A DNA stretch of 64,000 nt from Paraburkholderia acidisoli (GTDB taxonomy: Bacteria > Pseudomonadota > Gammaproteobacteria > Burkholderiales > Burkholderiaceae), in the NCBI RefSeq assembly GCF_009789675.1, contig NZ_CP046914.1, forward strand, positions 1,116,001-1,180,000, written 5' to 3'. The translations under genes and the position numbers were made by a program. Positions 26,994-36,049 of the stretch are shown here, piece after piece. Below the pieces are notes generated by a model that made no database searches, had not been told where the DNA came from, and saw only the letters and a program-made list of their open reading frames with translations. Positions within the stretch are counted from its first letter, which is position 1. Each line of letters starts with the position of its first letter.

Positions 26994-27430
26994 TCCACCA
27001 GCACGCCGAGATTTTTGCGCACGCGTTGAAGCATGCTGCTGAACTGCTCCGCCTCCTCGGGCGTGAAGCCCGCGAGCGCTTCCGACTGCACCTCGTCGCC
27101 CACGCGGCGCGCGCCCGTGAGCACAGCCTCGGCCTTTGGCGTGAGGCTCACCATCAGTTCGCGGCGATCGTTGGGGTTGGGCGTGCGCTCGACCCAGCCG
27201 CCTTCCTCCATGCGTTCGAGCAGCCGCCCCGCGGAGATCGGCGCGACTTCAAGCAGTTCGGCGAGGCTCGCCTGGTTCATGTCGCCGTAGTGGGCGAGGT
27301 ACGCGATCATGCGGCATTGCGCGCGCGTGAGTTCGATCGACGACTTGGCCAGCTCGTCGTAACGTTTGCCGTACAGGCGCCCCACTTCGATCACCAGGAA
27401 GCCGAAGCGCTTTTCGAGGTCGGTAGTCAT
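26987..27430 (-). CDS. MarR-family transcriptional regulator
   Basis: A 147-residue winged-helix regulator. Residues 25-120 show the MarR pattern: LTRAQCRMIAYLAHYGDMNQ, then LAELLEVAPISAGRLLERME (recognition helix) and the beta wing RTPNPNDRRELMVSLT with the conserved DxRxK/R. The ATG at 27430 is the family start. It is divergent from the DHA2 efflux pump; the spacer contains a palindromic site at 27516-27533. The usual mode is repression of the pump relieved by phenolic or drug ligands. Confidence 0.9.
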   Translation of the reverse strand: MTTDLEKRFGFLVIEVGRLYGKRYDELAKSSIELTRAQCRMIAYLAHYGDMNQASLAELLEVAPISAGRLLERMEEGGWVERTPNPNDRRELMVSLTPKAEAVLTGARRVGDEVQSEALAGFTPEEAEQFSSMLQRVRKNLGVLVER

Positions 27431-27515
27431 CGCGCGATTATACGGGCGCGCGCGCCCGCGATGTCGGCCGCCAACTCCCCATCGATACCAATTGCGCGGG
27501 CGGCGCCGATTCGTA

Positions 27516-27533
27516 TAATAAGCACGCTTATTA
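27516..27533. promoter_or_regulatory. Perfect inverted repeat, candidate MarR operator
   Basis: TAATAAGC-AC-GCTTATTA, arms of 8 bp with a 2-bp centre, in the 140-bp spacer between marR and the divergent efflux gene. Size, symmetry and AT-richness fit a MarR dimer site. It lies 38 bp before the pump's start codon, so it likely overlaps the promoter or leader. Confidence 0.7.
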
Positions 27534-27570
27534 TTATTCGACGCTTCGCTCTCACCACCATGACGGCACG

Positions 27571-29112
27571 ATGACAGCAGTCTCGCAAGCAGCGCCACAC
27601 CCGGAGGCACCGCTCAATCGCGGCATGATCACGCTCTCGATCATGCTCGCCACCTTGATGCAAACGCTCGACAGCACGATCGCCAACGTCGCGCTGCCGC
27701 ACATGCAAGGCACGCTCTCGGCTTCGCAGGACGAGATCACGTGGGTGCTCACCTCGTATATCGTCGCGGCGGCCATTGCCACGCCGCTCACGGGCTGGCT
27801 CGCGGATCGCTACGGCGTGAAGACGCTGCTGAACGTGGCCGTGGTGGGTTTCACCATCGCTTCGGCGCTATGCGGGCTTTCGGAAACGCTGGGCGAGATC
27901 GTGGTTGCGCGGCTGTTGCAGGGCGTGTTCGGCGCCTCGCTGGTGCCGCTCTCGCAGTCGATTCTTCTCGACATCAATCCACGCGAAAAACAAGGCCAGG
28001 CCATGGCCGTGTGGGGCATGGGCGTGATGGTCGGCCCCGTGCTCGGCCCCACGCTCGGCGGCTGGCTCACCGACAGCTACAACTGGCGCTGGGTGTTCTT
28101 CATCAACGTGCCAGTGGGGCTGTTCGCGTTCTTCGGCGTTTCCACGTTTCTGCCTTCGCGCACGCCCGCGCGCGAGCAGCGCTTCGACGTATTCGGCTTC
28201 GCCACGCTCGCGCTCGCTATTGGCGCATTGCAGGCCATGCTCGATCGCGGCGAGCAACTCGACTGGTTCGGCTCGCTGGAGATTCGCATCGAGGCGCTGC
28301 TCGCGGCGCTCTCGTTCGCGTTCTTCATCGTGCATACGGCCACGTCCGGGCCGAACACCTTCTTCCGCTATCAGCTACTCAAGGATCGCAACTTCGCGAC
28401 CGGCACGTTCTTCATCTTCGTAATCGGCGCCGTGCTGTACGCCACGCGAGCGCTGTTGCCGCCGATGCTGCAAAACCTCATGGGCTATCCCGTCGCGACC
28501 ACGGGACTGGTGACGGCGCCGAGCGGCGCGGGCACCATGATTGCCATGCTGATCGCGGGACGCATGCTCAAGCACGTGGATGCGCGCGCGATGCTGCTGT
28601 TCGGCTTTGCCGTTTCCGCGTATGCGCTGTGGCAGATGATGCAGTACACGATCGTGCTTTCCGCTTCGGATATCGTGTGGCCGGGCGTCGTGCAGGGCTT
28701 CGGCCTGGGCTTCGTGTTCGTGCCGCTTTCGGCGCTCACGTTCTCCACGCTCACGCCGCAATTGCGCGCCGACGGTACCGCCACGTACAGCCTCATGCGC
28801 AATATCGGCAGCAGTATCGGCATTTCGATCGTGCAGACCTTTGTCACGCGTGGCACGCAAATCGCCCATTCCGATCTCGCCGCGCATATCACGCCGTTCA
28901 ATCCGGCCGTGCAGCCGATGCTCGAAAACGGCTCGCGTTACGACCTGGCCGTGCTGAATCAGTCAATCACGCAGCAGGCGGAAATGATCGCGTATCTCAA
29001 CGACTTCAAGATGATGTTCGTCGCGACCTTGCTGGTGATTCCGCTGCTCGTGCTGATCCGTCCTTCGGCGAGCGCGTCTTCCGCCGATACGAGCCACGCC
29101 GCCATGGATTGA
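27571..29112 (+). CDS. DHA2-family (EmrB/QacA) multidrug efflux MFS transporter
   Basis: A 513-residue permease with 14 predicted helices. Motif D1 is LDSTIANVALPHMQG, motif A GWLADRYGVKTLLNVA, motif C GPTLGGWLTDSYNWRWVFFINVP. Proton-driven export of drugs or lipophilic anions is expected. The typical emrA membrane-fusion partner is absent from both sides; the next gene is a short glycine-zipper protein. The ATG at 27571 leaves the operator 38 bp upstream. Confidence 0.9.
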   Translation: MTAVSQAAPHPEAPLNRGMITLSIMLATLMQTLDSTIANVALPHMQGTLSASQDEITWVLTSYIVAAAIATPLTGWLADRYGVKTLLNVAVVGFTIASALCGLSETLGEIVVARLLQGVFGASLVPLSQSILLDINPREKQGQAMAVWGMGVMVGPVLGPTLGGWLTDSYNWRWVFFINVPVGLFAFFGVSTFLPSRTPAREQRFDVFGFATLALAIGALQAMLDRGEQLDWFGSLEIRIEALLAALSFAFFIVHTATSGPNTFFRYQLLKDRNFATGTFFIFVIGAVLYATRALLPPMLQNLMGYPVATTGLVTAPSGAGTMIAMLIAGRMLKHVDARAMLLFGFAVSAYALWQMMQYTIVLSASDIVWPGVVQGFGLGFVFVPLSALTFSTLTPQLRADGTATYSLMRNIGSSIGISIVQTFVTRGTQIAHSDLAAHITPFNPAVQPMLENGSRYDLAVLNQSITQQAEMIAYLNDFKMMFVATLLVIPLLVLIRPSASASSADTSHAAMD

Positions 29113-29199
29113 GCGCTTTCAGGGCGCGAACGCTGCACCACGCGTGCGGCACGATGTTTGCTGAGGTGTAGCCAACCCTATCGATCAGGAGAATCGACG

Positions 29200-29397
29200 A
29201 TGAACCGGCTCCGCAGCGCCAAGCGCTCTTTTCTCGCCATCACCGTAATCTTTACCGCGCTGGGCACCGGCGCCTGCACGCTCGGCGGCGCGGCCGCGGG
29301 CGGTTATGTCGGCAATCGGGCGACCAACGGCAGCGCGGTCGGCACCGTGGGCGGCGCGGTGGCAGGCGGTGTGATTGGTCACGAACTCGGCAAGTAA
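29200..29397 (+). CDS. Small glycine-zipper (OsmB-like) membrane protein
   Basis: A 65-residue protein. A signal-like hydrophobic start (about residues 8-25) ends TGAC, an imperfect lipobox, followed by GGAAAGGYVGNRATNGSAV and VGGAVAGGVIGHELGK, two Gly-rich segments of the glycine-zipper 2TM type seen in OsmB and SlyB. AGGAG lies 8 bp before the ATG. These envelope proteins often respond to osmotic stress; the role here is unknown. Confidence 0.75.
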   Translation: MNRLRSAKRSFLAITVIFTALGTGACTLGGAAAGGYVGNRATNGSAVGTVGGAVAGGVIGHELGK

Positions 29398-29445
29398 CCA
29401 GTAAGTTCGCCATTCGACCGTATTCGCCAAAGATGGAAGCGGCGT

Positions 29446-29481
29446 AAAAAAAGCGCGCGCATCGTGTTTCGATGCGCGCGC
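29446..29481 (-). terminator. Intrinsic terminator of the sugar ABC operon
   Basis: A perfect 12-bp stem (29453-29464 with 29470-29481), TGTTT/AAACA loop, followed on the minus strand by seven U. It ends the operon of the permease gene at 29504-30349. Confidence 0.85.
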
Positions 29482-29503
29482 CTTGCGTTGCTTATTCGAC
29501 TGC

Positions 29504-30349
29504 TTATTTCACTGCGCCCAGCGCCAGACCTTTCACCATGTAGCGCTGGAGCCACGCGAACACCACGGAAACGGGCAGGGTGGCCGCGAGCGTGGCCGCC
29601 ATCACCAATTGCCATTCCACCGTATATTTACCAGCCACCATGTCGGTGACTTGTACGGTGAGCGTTTTGTTTTCGGGCGAACGAATGAGCGTGTACACCA
29701 CGGCAAACTCATTCCACGCGCTAATGAACGTGAAGATGGCCGTGACCACCACCGCTGGCACCGCGAGCGGCAAAAACACGCGAAATACCGCGCCCGTGCG
29801 GCTGCATCCTTCGAGCCACGCCGACTCTTCCAGGTCGCGCGGCACCGTCTGGAAATACGACGAGAGCATCCACACCGCGAACGCGATATTGAACGCCGCA
29901 TACGACACGATCACGCCGATTTTCGAATCGACGAGATTGCCGTCGCCATACGGAATCATCGCGGCGAGGCGGAACAGACCCACCACCAGCAGAATGGGCG
30001 AGAGCATTTGCGTGACGAGCAGGAATTGCCGGTACAGGCCGCGCCCGCGAAACGGGAAGCGCGCGAGCGCATAGGCGGCGGGCAAACTCACTGCCAGCGC
30101 GAGCGCCGTCGAAAGACAACTCACTACGATGCTATTGCGCAGCGCCACGCCGAAATTCGCGGCTTGCCACATATCCACGTAGTTTTGCCAGCGCCATTGC
30201 ACCGGCAACCAGCGCGCCGGATACACAAACACTTCCGAAGCCGGCTTGAACGACGTGAAGAACATCACGGCAAAGGGGAACAGCACGGCCACCACGAGTG
30301 GCGAAAGCGCAAGCCAGCACCAGATGGAACGTTTGAGCTTGCGGTTCAT
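29504..30349 (-). CDS. Carbohydrate ABC transporter permease (MalG/UgpE type)
   Basis: A 281-residue CUT1 permease with six helices. The N-terminal helix LVVAVLFPFAVMFFTSFKP and the EAA loop LEESAWLEGCSRTGAVFRVFLP are typical. The ATG at 30349 overlaps the stop of the partner permease by four bases. With the gene at 30346-31332 it forms the membrane channel; the ATPase is likely the one at 33854. Confidence 0.9.
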   Translation of the reverse strand: MNRKLKRSIWCWLALSPLVVAVLFPFAVMFFTSFKPASEVFVYPARWLPVQWRWQNYVDMWQAANFGVALRNSIVVSCLSTALALAVSLPAAYALARFPFRGRGLYRQFLLVTQMLSPILLVVGLFRLAAMIPYGDGNLVDSKIGVIVSYAAFNIAFAVWMLSSYFQTVPRDLEESAWLEGCSRTGAVFRVFLPLAVPAVVVTAIFTFISAWNEFAVVYTLIRSPENKTLTVQVTDMVAGKYTVEWQLVMAATLAATLPVSVVFAWLQRYMVKGLALGAVK

Positions 30350-31332
30350 GCGAGGTCTCCTTGTGCGTCGCCGCGCTTGCCTTGCACGCGCAAATAGGCC
30401 ACCGAGAAAGCGAACAGAATGACGAGCATGACGAGCGAGACCGCCGCGGCTTCGCCCGGCCGCCCCAATCTGAAACCGAGTTCGTAGAGATACGTGACGA
30501 GAATGTGCGTGCTGTCGTCGGGGCCGCCTTGCGTCATCACCCAGATGATCGGAAACGAGTTGAACACGTAGATCACGTTGAGCAGTATCGCCATGTTGAT
30601 GAACGGCTTCAGGAGCGGCAGCGTGAGCTGGCGAAATTGTTGCCAGGCGCTTGCGCCGTCGATGCGGGCGGCTTCGTAGATATCGCCCGGTACTGAAGAC
30701 AAACCGCCGATCAGAATCGTGGTCGTGAACGGAATCGACACGAGAATACCCACGGCGATTTCCACCGGAAACGCGTATTCGGGCGTGGCGAGCCAGTGAA
30801 TCGGCCCGGCCACGAGCCCGAGTTTTTGCAGCGTGACGTTGACCATGCCGTAGTCGTCGTTGAAGGCCCAGCGCCAGACCACGGCCGTCATGGTGAGCGA
30901 CACCGACCACGGCAGCATGATGATCGTGCGCGCCACGCCGCGGCCGTAAAAGTCCTGATTGAGCACGAGCGCGACGGGCACGGAAATCCCCACGGTGCCC
31001 ACCACCACGAAGAACGTCCAGATCACGGTGTTCTTCAACGCCGTCAAAAACACCGGGTCGCCGAACACGTTGTAGAAGTTTTGCAGCCCGCTGAAATCGC
31101 GGATCTGCCCGAAACGCGAAACATCGTGCACGGACTGCCACACGATGTTGAAGATGGGATAGCTGATGATGAACAGCGCGAGCACGAGACTCGGCACGAT
31201 CAGGAGCCAGGGCGCGCGAGGCGTGGAAACGGCACGGGGTGAGCGGCTCATGCGGGTAGGGGCGCGTGTTCGTTCGGCGGCGTCGCCCGGAGCGGCTTCG
31301 GCCGGCGACGGCTTGAGGGGACCCGTAGTCAT
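30346..31332 (-). CDS. Carbohydrate ABC transporter permease (MalF/UgpA type)
   Basis: A 328-residue CUT1 permease. After a Pro/Arg-rich cytoplasmic N-terminus (about 45 residues) come six helices; the EAA loop is YEAARIDGASAWQQFRQLTLPL. Three in-frame starts are possible (TTG 31380, ATG 31332, ATG 31251); 31332 is taken as a compromise since none has a strong ribosome site. It follows the solute-binding gene by about 107 bp. Confidence 0.87.
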   Translation of the reverse strand: MTTGPLKPSPAEAAPGDAAERTRAPTRMSRSPRAVSTPRAPWLLIVPSLVLALFIISYPIFNIVWQSVHDVSRFGQIRDFSGLQNFYNVFGDPVFLTALKNTVIWTFFVVVGTVGISVPVALVLNQDFYGRGVARTIIMLPWSVSLTMTAVVWRWAFNDDYGMVNVTLQKLGLVAGPIHWLATPEYAFPVEIAVGILVSIPFTTTILIGGLSSVPGDIYEAARIDGASAWQQFRQLTLPLLKPFINMAILLNVIYVFNSFPIIWVMTQGGPDDSTHILVTYLYELGFRLGRPGEAAAVSLVMLVILFAFSVAYLRVQGKRGDAQGDLA

Positions 31333-31439
31333 GTCGAATCGTCGAGGCTTCGAAACGTCGTTACGGCGGTTAGCGGACAAACCGGCGCGCGCCGTTGCGA
31401 GGCGCGCGCCGGTTGTTCAGGTGCTGCGTAAAAGCGAAC

Positions 31440-32672
31440 TTACTTGTTGAGCGACTTGTTGGCTTCCGTGGCCGCCTGGTTCAGCGCGTCGGCGGGCTTG
31501 GCCTTGCCGAGGTAGATCGACTGCATCGCGTTGCTCACGGCCTTCGCGGTGTCTTCCCAGCCGGTGACCGTGGGTGCGAAGTGCGCGTGCGGCAGCAGGG
31601 CGACGAACGCCTTCGTGTCCGGGTCGTTGAATGCCGGGTCGGTGGCTTCGGCCTTGGTGGTGGGCAGGAAGCCTTCCGTGCTCGTGAACTCCACGCGCGG
31701 ACCCTTCGTGAACAGGAAGTCGAGGAACTTCCAGGCGCTCTTCTTCACCTTCGAGTTCTTGAACATCATGATCGAGTCGGTGACCGCGTAGGTCGCTTCC
31801 GTCGTGCCAACCGGGATCGGGTCGATGCCGTACTTGATGTTCGGGGCTTCCTTCTTCAACTGCTTCGCAAGGAACGGCGCCGAGATCATCATCGCCACGC
31901 GGCCTTGCTTGAAGAGGTTCTGCACGTCTTCGCGGCTATAGCCCGTGACGCCCGGCTCCGTGAGGCCCTGGTCGATCATCGACTTGTAGAGCGTGGCGGC
32001 CTTGATGCCGGCCGGCGAGTTGAACGCGGCCTTGCCGTCCTTGCCTACCACGTCGCCGCCGTTGGTCCAGAGCGCGTAGTAGTAGTAGACGTCCGTTTCG
32101 ATCTCCTTGCCTTGCAGACCGAAGCCGGCAATGCCCTTGGCCTTGAGCTTTTTCGACGCTTCGATCACGTCGTTCCAGGTTTTCGGACCGTTGGGATAGC
32201 CGACGGATGCCAGCATGTCCTTGTTGTAGTAGAGCGCGCGAGCGGAGGCGGCGATCGGCAGGCCGTAGATCTTGCCGTTGATTTCACCCGGCGCGAGGAA
32301 CGGCCCGATAAAACGCGCCTTGAAGTTCGCGTCCATGTACGGGTCGAGCGGTTCGGCGATGTCGTCCTTCACGAAGTCGAGCAGCCAGCGCGTACCGATG
32401 ATCGCGAGGTCGGCGTTGGCGCCGCCGGAGATGTCCGTTTGCAGCTTCTGTTGCAGCGAGTCCCAGTTGACGTCTTCGATCTTGATCGTGGTGCCGGGGT
32501 TGGCCGCCTCGAACTGCTTGGCCATTTTCTCGAAGTACGGGGCGGTGGCGTCGCTGTAGTGCGCGACGGTCACGCGGACCGTGTCGGCGTGCGCCGCGAC
32601 GGTGATGCCCGCGAACGCGAGCGCGACGGCGAGCTTGCCGAGCGTGGTGGTTGCACGTGCCTGAAACGACAT
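31440..32672 (-). CDS. Carbohydrate ABC transporter substrate-binding protein
   Basis: A 410-residue periplasmic protein with a signal peptide ending near AAHAD. The mature start DTVRVTVAHYSDATAPYFEKM and the segments EDVNWDSLQQKLQTDI, GLPIAASARALYYNKDML and VAMMISAPFLAKQL mark the family-1 (MalE/UgpB) fold. The sugar or polyol cannot be told. AAGGAGAGAGAG precedes the ATG. First gene of the minus-strand transport operon. Confidence 0.9.
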   Translation of the reverse strand: MSFQARATTTLGKLAVALAFAGITVAAHADTVRVTVAHYSDATAPYFEKMAKQFEAANPGTTIKIEDVNWDSLQQKLQTDISGGANADLAIIGTRWLLDFVKDDIAEPLDPYMDANFKARFIGPFLAPGEINGKIYGLPIAASARALYYNKDMLASVGYPNGPKTWNDVIEASKKLKAKGIAGFGLQGKEIETDVYYYYALWTNGGDVVGKDGKAAFNSPAGIKAATLYKSMIDQGLTEPGVTGYSREDVQNLFKQGRVAMMISAPFLAKQLKKEAPNIKYGIDPIPVGTTEATYAVTDSIMMFKNSKVKKSAWKFLDFLFTKGPRVEFTSTEGFLPTTKAEATDPAFNDPDTKAFVALLPHAHFAPTVTGWEDTAKAVSNAMQSIYLGKAKPADALNQAATEANKSLNK

Positions 32673-32974
32673 CTCTCTCTCCTTGCTGGGTGGTTTTTCC
32701 TGCTTATGCCGCCGCCTGTTTGCTGACTTCCCGGCGCTGGGTTGCGTTGTTTGAAAAAATCCTACAGGATGAAAAAAACAATGTCACCTGGTAATCTCGA
32801 TATTGTTTTCCGTCACGGAATTTGCCTAACATGCTGTAAAAAAGGGGAAATTCATGCGGCGCAACAGCGCGGTAGGATCCGTGTTAACCCGCGTTTGCCT
32901 CCTCTAACGTCATTCGTATGTAGGAAATTTTCAGGTTTGCCGGCGCGATCCGGCGGACCGCACGGAGAGTTCAC
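32673..32974. promoter_or_regulatory. Divergent promoter region with TTCCGT-C-ACGGAA palindrome
   Basis: About 300 bp between the solute-binding gene and the SDR gene, clearly AT-richer than its flanks. At 32808-32820 is a perfect 13-bp inverted repeat (6-bp arms, one central base). As both divergent operons belong to the same pathway, this is a candidate site for the RpiR-type regulator encoded at 34974. Confidence 0.55.
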
Positions 32975-33748
32975 ATGAGCCGGGTTGTGCTGGTGACAGG
33001 CGCGAGCGGCGGCATCGGCCGCGCGCTGTGCAAGCGATTTGTCGAAGCGGGCGACGCCGTGATCGCGCTCGATCGCAACGCGGAGGGCGTGGCGTCGCTC
33101 GCAGCCGGATTCGACGCGGGGAAACTCACGGCGCTCGAAGCCGACATCGGCAATCAGGAATCGGTCCTCAAGGCGCTGGCGCAGGGCGTGGCGGCGCGCG
33201 GCGCTATCGACGTGGTGGTGGCGAACGCGGGCGGCGCGCTCGGCACCACGCTCGCGCACACCGACGCGGCCGCGTGGCGGCGCGACATCGACCTCAATCT
33301 CAACGGTACGTACTACACGATCGAGGCCGTGCGCGAGGCGATGATCGAGCGCAAGCGTGGCGCGATCGTGCTGATCGGCTCCGTGAACGGTTTGACGTCG
33401 CTCGGTCACCCCGCGTACAGCGCGGCAAAGGCGGGCCTCGTGAGTTACACGAAGGCGCTCGCGATGGAGCTGGGGCCGCACGGCATTCGCGCCAACATCG
33501 TGTGCCCCGGCACCGTGAAGACGCCGGCATGGCGCGCGCGCGTGGCGCAGCATCCGCAGATTTTCGAGGAACTGAGCAAGTGGTATCCGCTCGGCGACGT
33601 GGCCGAACCGGAAGATATCGCCGATGCCGCGTACTTTCTCGCCTCGCCGCAAGCGCGCGTGATCACGGGCGTGGCGCTGCCCGTGGACGCGGGCCTCATG
33701 GCCGGCAACCGGTTGATGGCGAACGAACTCACGCTCGACCCGTATTGA
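32975..33748 (+). CDS. Short-chain dehydrogenase/reductase
   Basis: A 257-residue classical SDR. NAD(P) motif GASGGIGRAL at residues 9-18, NAGG after the fourth strand, catalytic Ser in LIGSVNG and YSAAK (Tyr-x-x-x-Lys). Asp at the end of the second strand (ALDRNAEG) favours NAD over NADP. Placed next to a sugar ABC system and an RpiR/SIS regulator, it probably oxidises the imported polyol or sugar. CGGAGAG precedes the ATG. Confidence 0.9.
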   Translation: MSRVVLVTGASGGIGRALCKRFVEAGDAVIALDRNAEGVASLAAGFDAGKLTALEADIGNQESVLKALAQGVAARGAIDVVVANAGGALGTTLAHTDAAAWRRDIDLNLNGTYYTIEAVREAMIERKRGAIVLIGSVNGLTSLGHPAYSAAKAGLVSYTKALAMELGPHGIRANIVCPGTVKTPAWRARVAQHPQIFEELSKWYPLGDVAEPEDIADAAYFLASPQARVITGVALPVDAGLMAGNRLMANELTLDPY

Positions 33749-33806
33749 TCCGCCCGGGTCGCGCGTATCGCATGAGTCATTAGACATCCGAACTAAAACA
33801 CGTCGT

Positions 33807-33845
33807 ACGCACACACGCACGCACGCACGCACGCACACACGCACG
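33807..33845. repeat. GCAC tetranucleotide microsatellite
   Basis: About 39 bp of (GCAC)n with two CACA interruptions, lying in the leader of the ABC ATPase gene and ending just before its GAGGA ribosome site. Copy-number change would alter the leader length but not the reading frame. Confidence 0.85.
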
Positions 33846-33853
33846 AGGACAGC

Positions 33854-34915
33854 ATGGCAGCGGTACAACTGAACGGCATCTACAAGCGTTACGGCGACAA
33901 TCAGGTCGTGCACGGTATCGATCTCGACATCGCCGACGGCGAGTTCGTCGTGCTCGTCGGCCCTTCGGGCTGCGGCAAGACCACGCTGATGCGCATGATC
34001 GCGGGCCTCGAGGACATCAGCGGCGGCGACCTGACGATCGGCGGCACGCGCGCGAACGCCTTGCCGCCGCAGCAGCGCAATATCTCGATGGTGTTCCAGA
34101 GCTATGCGCTGTACCCGCATCTCTCGGTGTACGACAACATCGCGTTCGGCCCGCGCATTCGCAAGGAGCGCGAGGACGGCTTCAAGCCGCGTATCGAGGC
34201 GGCCGCGAAAATGCTCAATCTCTCGGGCTATCTGGAGCGTTTGCCGCGCGCGTTGTCGGGTGGCCAGCGTCAGCGTGTGGCCATGGGGCGCGCGGTCGTG
34301 CGCGAGCCTTCGCTGTTTCTCTTCGACGAGCCGCTGTCGAATCTCGACGCCAAATTGCGCGTGCAGATGCGCACCGAAATCAAGGCGCTGCATCAACGCT
34401 TGCGCAATACCGTGGTGTACGTCACGCACGACCAGATCGAAGCGATGACGATGGCGGACCGCATCGTCGTGATGAATGCCGGGCGTATCGAGCAGATCGG
34501 CCGGCCGCTCGATCTGTACGACAAGCCGGCGAACCTGTTCGTCGCGAGCTTTCTCGGCTCGCCCTCGATGAACTTCGCCTCCGGCGCGGTGATGAGCGAC
34601 GCGCGCGGCACGGCGCTCGTGCTCGACGACGGCGCGCGCATTCCGTTGCCCGAAGGCCGCGTGCCGGCCAACGCGCGCGTGACGCTCGGCGTGCGGCCCG
34701 AGCATGTCGAAGCGGGCGGCGACGTGCCGTTCAATGTCGAAGTGATCGAGCCGACTGGCGCCGAGACCCACTTGTACGGGAAAATAGGCGGTTCGACCTG
34801 GTGCGTCACGACGCGCGCGCGTCCGGACATTGCGCCGGGCCAGCGCATGACGCTCGGATTGCCTCTCGCGCACCTGCATCTGTTCGATACCGAAAGCGGC
34901 AAGCGGCTCGATTGA
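33854..34915 (+). CDS. Carbohydrate ABC transporter ATP-binding protein (UgpC/MalK type)
   Basis: A 353-residue ATPase. Walker A GPSGCGKTT, Q-loop FQSYALYPHLSV, signature LSGGQRQR, Walker B FLFDEPLSNLD, switch His in VTHDQIEA. The C-terminal TOBE/MalK regulatory domain (about 240-353) includes LGVRPEHVE and the PTGAETHLYGKI segment. It serves the permeases encoded on the other strand at 29504-31332. GAGGAC precedes the ATG. Confidence 0.92.
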   Translation: MAAVQLNGIYKRYGDNQVVHGIDLDIADGEFVVLVGPSGCGKTTLMRMIAGLEDISGGDLTIGGTRANALPPQQRNISMVFQSYALYPHLSVYDNIAFGPRIRKEREDGFKPRIEAAAKMLNLSGYLERLPRALSGGQRQRVAMGRAVVREPSLFLFDEPLSNLDAKLRVQMRTEIKALHQRLRNTVVYVTHDQIEAMTMADRIVVMNAGRIEQIGRPLDLYDKPANLFVASFLGSPSMNFASGAVMSDARGTALVLDDGARIPLPEGRVPANARVTLGVRPEHVEAGGDVPFNVEVIEPTGAETHLYGKIGGSTWCVTTRARPDIAPGQRMTLGLPLAHLHLFDTESGKRLD

Positions 34916-34973
34916 AGCAACGGCTCGCGTCGAAGGATTGCGGGCGCCTCGTCTCTTCCACGGGAAAAACAGC

Positions 34974-35882
34974 TTGCCGGTCTCCAACCTGATCCATCAC
35001 ATCCGCAATGTCGCGGAGTCGCTGCGCCCCGCCGAGCGCAAGGTCGCGGACATGGTGCTCGCCGACATCGACTTCGCGATGCGCGCGAGCATCACCGAAC
35101 TCGCGTTGCGCGCGGAAGTGTCCGAGCCCTCGGTCACGCGCTTTTGCCGCGCGGTGGGCGCGCACGGCCTGCGCGACTTCAAGATGCGGCTCGCGCAGAG
35201 CGCGGCGGGCAACGTGCCGTTCGCGCTCGCCACGGAGATGGCGGCCGAAAGCGGCGGCGCGAACTGGGGCGGCGAGATCGGCACGCTGCTGGACAAGGTC
35301 ACCGAGTCGGTCGTGCAAGGCGTGACGCACGCGCGCGCGTCGCTCGATCCGGCGGTGTTCGAGGCGGCCGTGGCCGCGCTGGGCAGCGCGCGGCGCGTGT
35401 ATTTCTTCGGCGTGGGCGCGGGCTCGGGGCTCGTGGTGCAGGACGCGGCGCTGCGCATGCTGCGGCTCGACATTGCCGCGAGCGCCTTCACCGACGCGCA
35501 TTTGCAGCGTCTTTACGCAGGCCTGCTGGAACCCGGCGACGTGGCGTTCGCGATCTCGCAGTCGGGGCGCAGCGTGGAAGTGAACGAGAGCATCCAGATC
35601 GCGAAGGAGCGTGGCGCGACCACCATCGCGCTCACGAGCGCGGGCTCGCGCCTCGCGTGGGTCGTCGACATTCCGCTGCTGTTGCGCGTACCCGCCGCGG
35701 CGGATCCGCATGCGCCCGCCGTGGTGCGCATCGCGCATCTGGCGGTGCTCGACGCGCTGGCGCTGGGCGTGTCGCTCGGTTTGGGGCCGAAGGCGCTGGC
35801 GAAAATGCGCGACGCGCAGGCAAGAAGCGATGGCGTCGCGGACGACGGGGCGGCGGTGGGGGTGCCGGAGGGGGGACGGTGA
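34974..35882 (+). CDS. RpiR/MurR-family regulator with SIS domain
   Basis: About 302 residues. N-terminal HTH_6 domain (about 1-75: IRNVAESLRPAERKVADMVL, then AEVSEPSVTRFCRAVGAHGL) and C-terminal SIS sugar-phosphate domain (about 125-270: VYFFGVGAGSGLVV and AFAISQSGRSVEVNESI). Such regulators sense phosphorylated sugars. A TTG at 34974 with GGGA upstream is preferred over a TTG at 34938 whose AAGGA site is too close. It is cotranscribed after the ATPase with a short gap. The extreme C-terminus is Gly/Asp-rich and probably disordered. Confidence 0.87.
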   Translation: MPVSNLIHHIRNVAESLRPAERKVADMVLADIDFAMRASITELALRAEVSEPSVTRFCRAVGAHGLRDFKMRLAQSAAGNVPFALATEMAAESGGANWGGEIGTLLDKVTESVVQGVTHARASLDPAVFEAAVAALGSARRVYFFGVGAGSGLVVQDAALRMLRLDIAASAFTDAHLQRLYAGLLEPGDVAFAISQSGRSVEVNESIQIAKERGATTIALTSAGSRLAWVVDIPLLLRVPAAADPHAPAVVRIAHLAVLDALALGVSLGLGPKALAKMRDAQARSDGVADDGAAVGVPEGGR

Positions 35883-36049
35883 ATAGGGCTGAAATACGAC
35901 GCGAATAAATCGGTTGAGTCTTATTCGCACTCTTTACGAGAGCTGAATCAATCGATAGGGAGTTGGCTGAGTCGGTCTGTTCGATTCCCGCTTAGGCTCG
36001 CTTTTTTTACTCACTTCGTCGCGCGCCGCGATGAAAAACGAGGTGAAAA

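Noticed and set aside
32852..34987. A 711-codon minus-strand open frame opposite the SDR and ABC ATPase genes
   Set aside because: Both sense genes carry complete catalytic motifs; the antisense frame has none.
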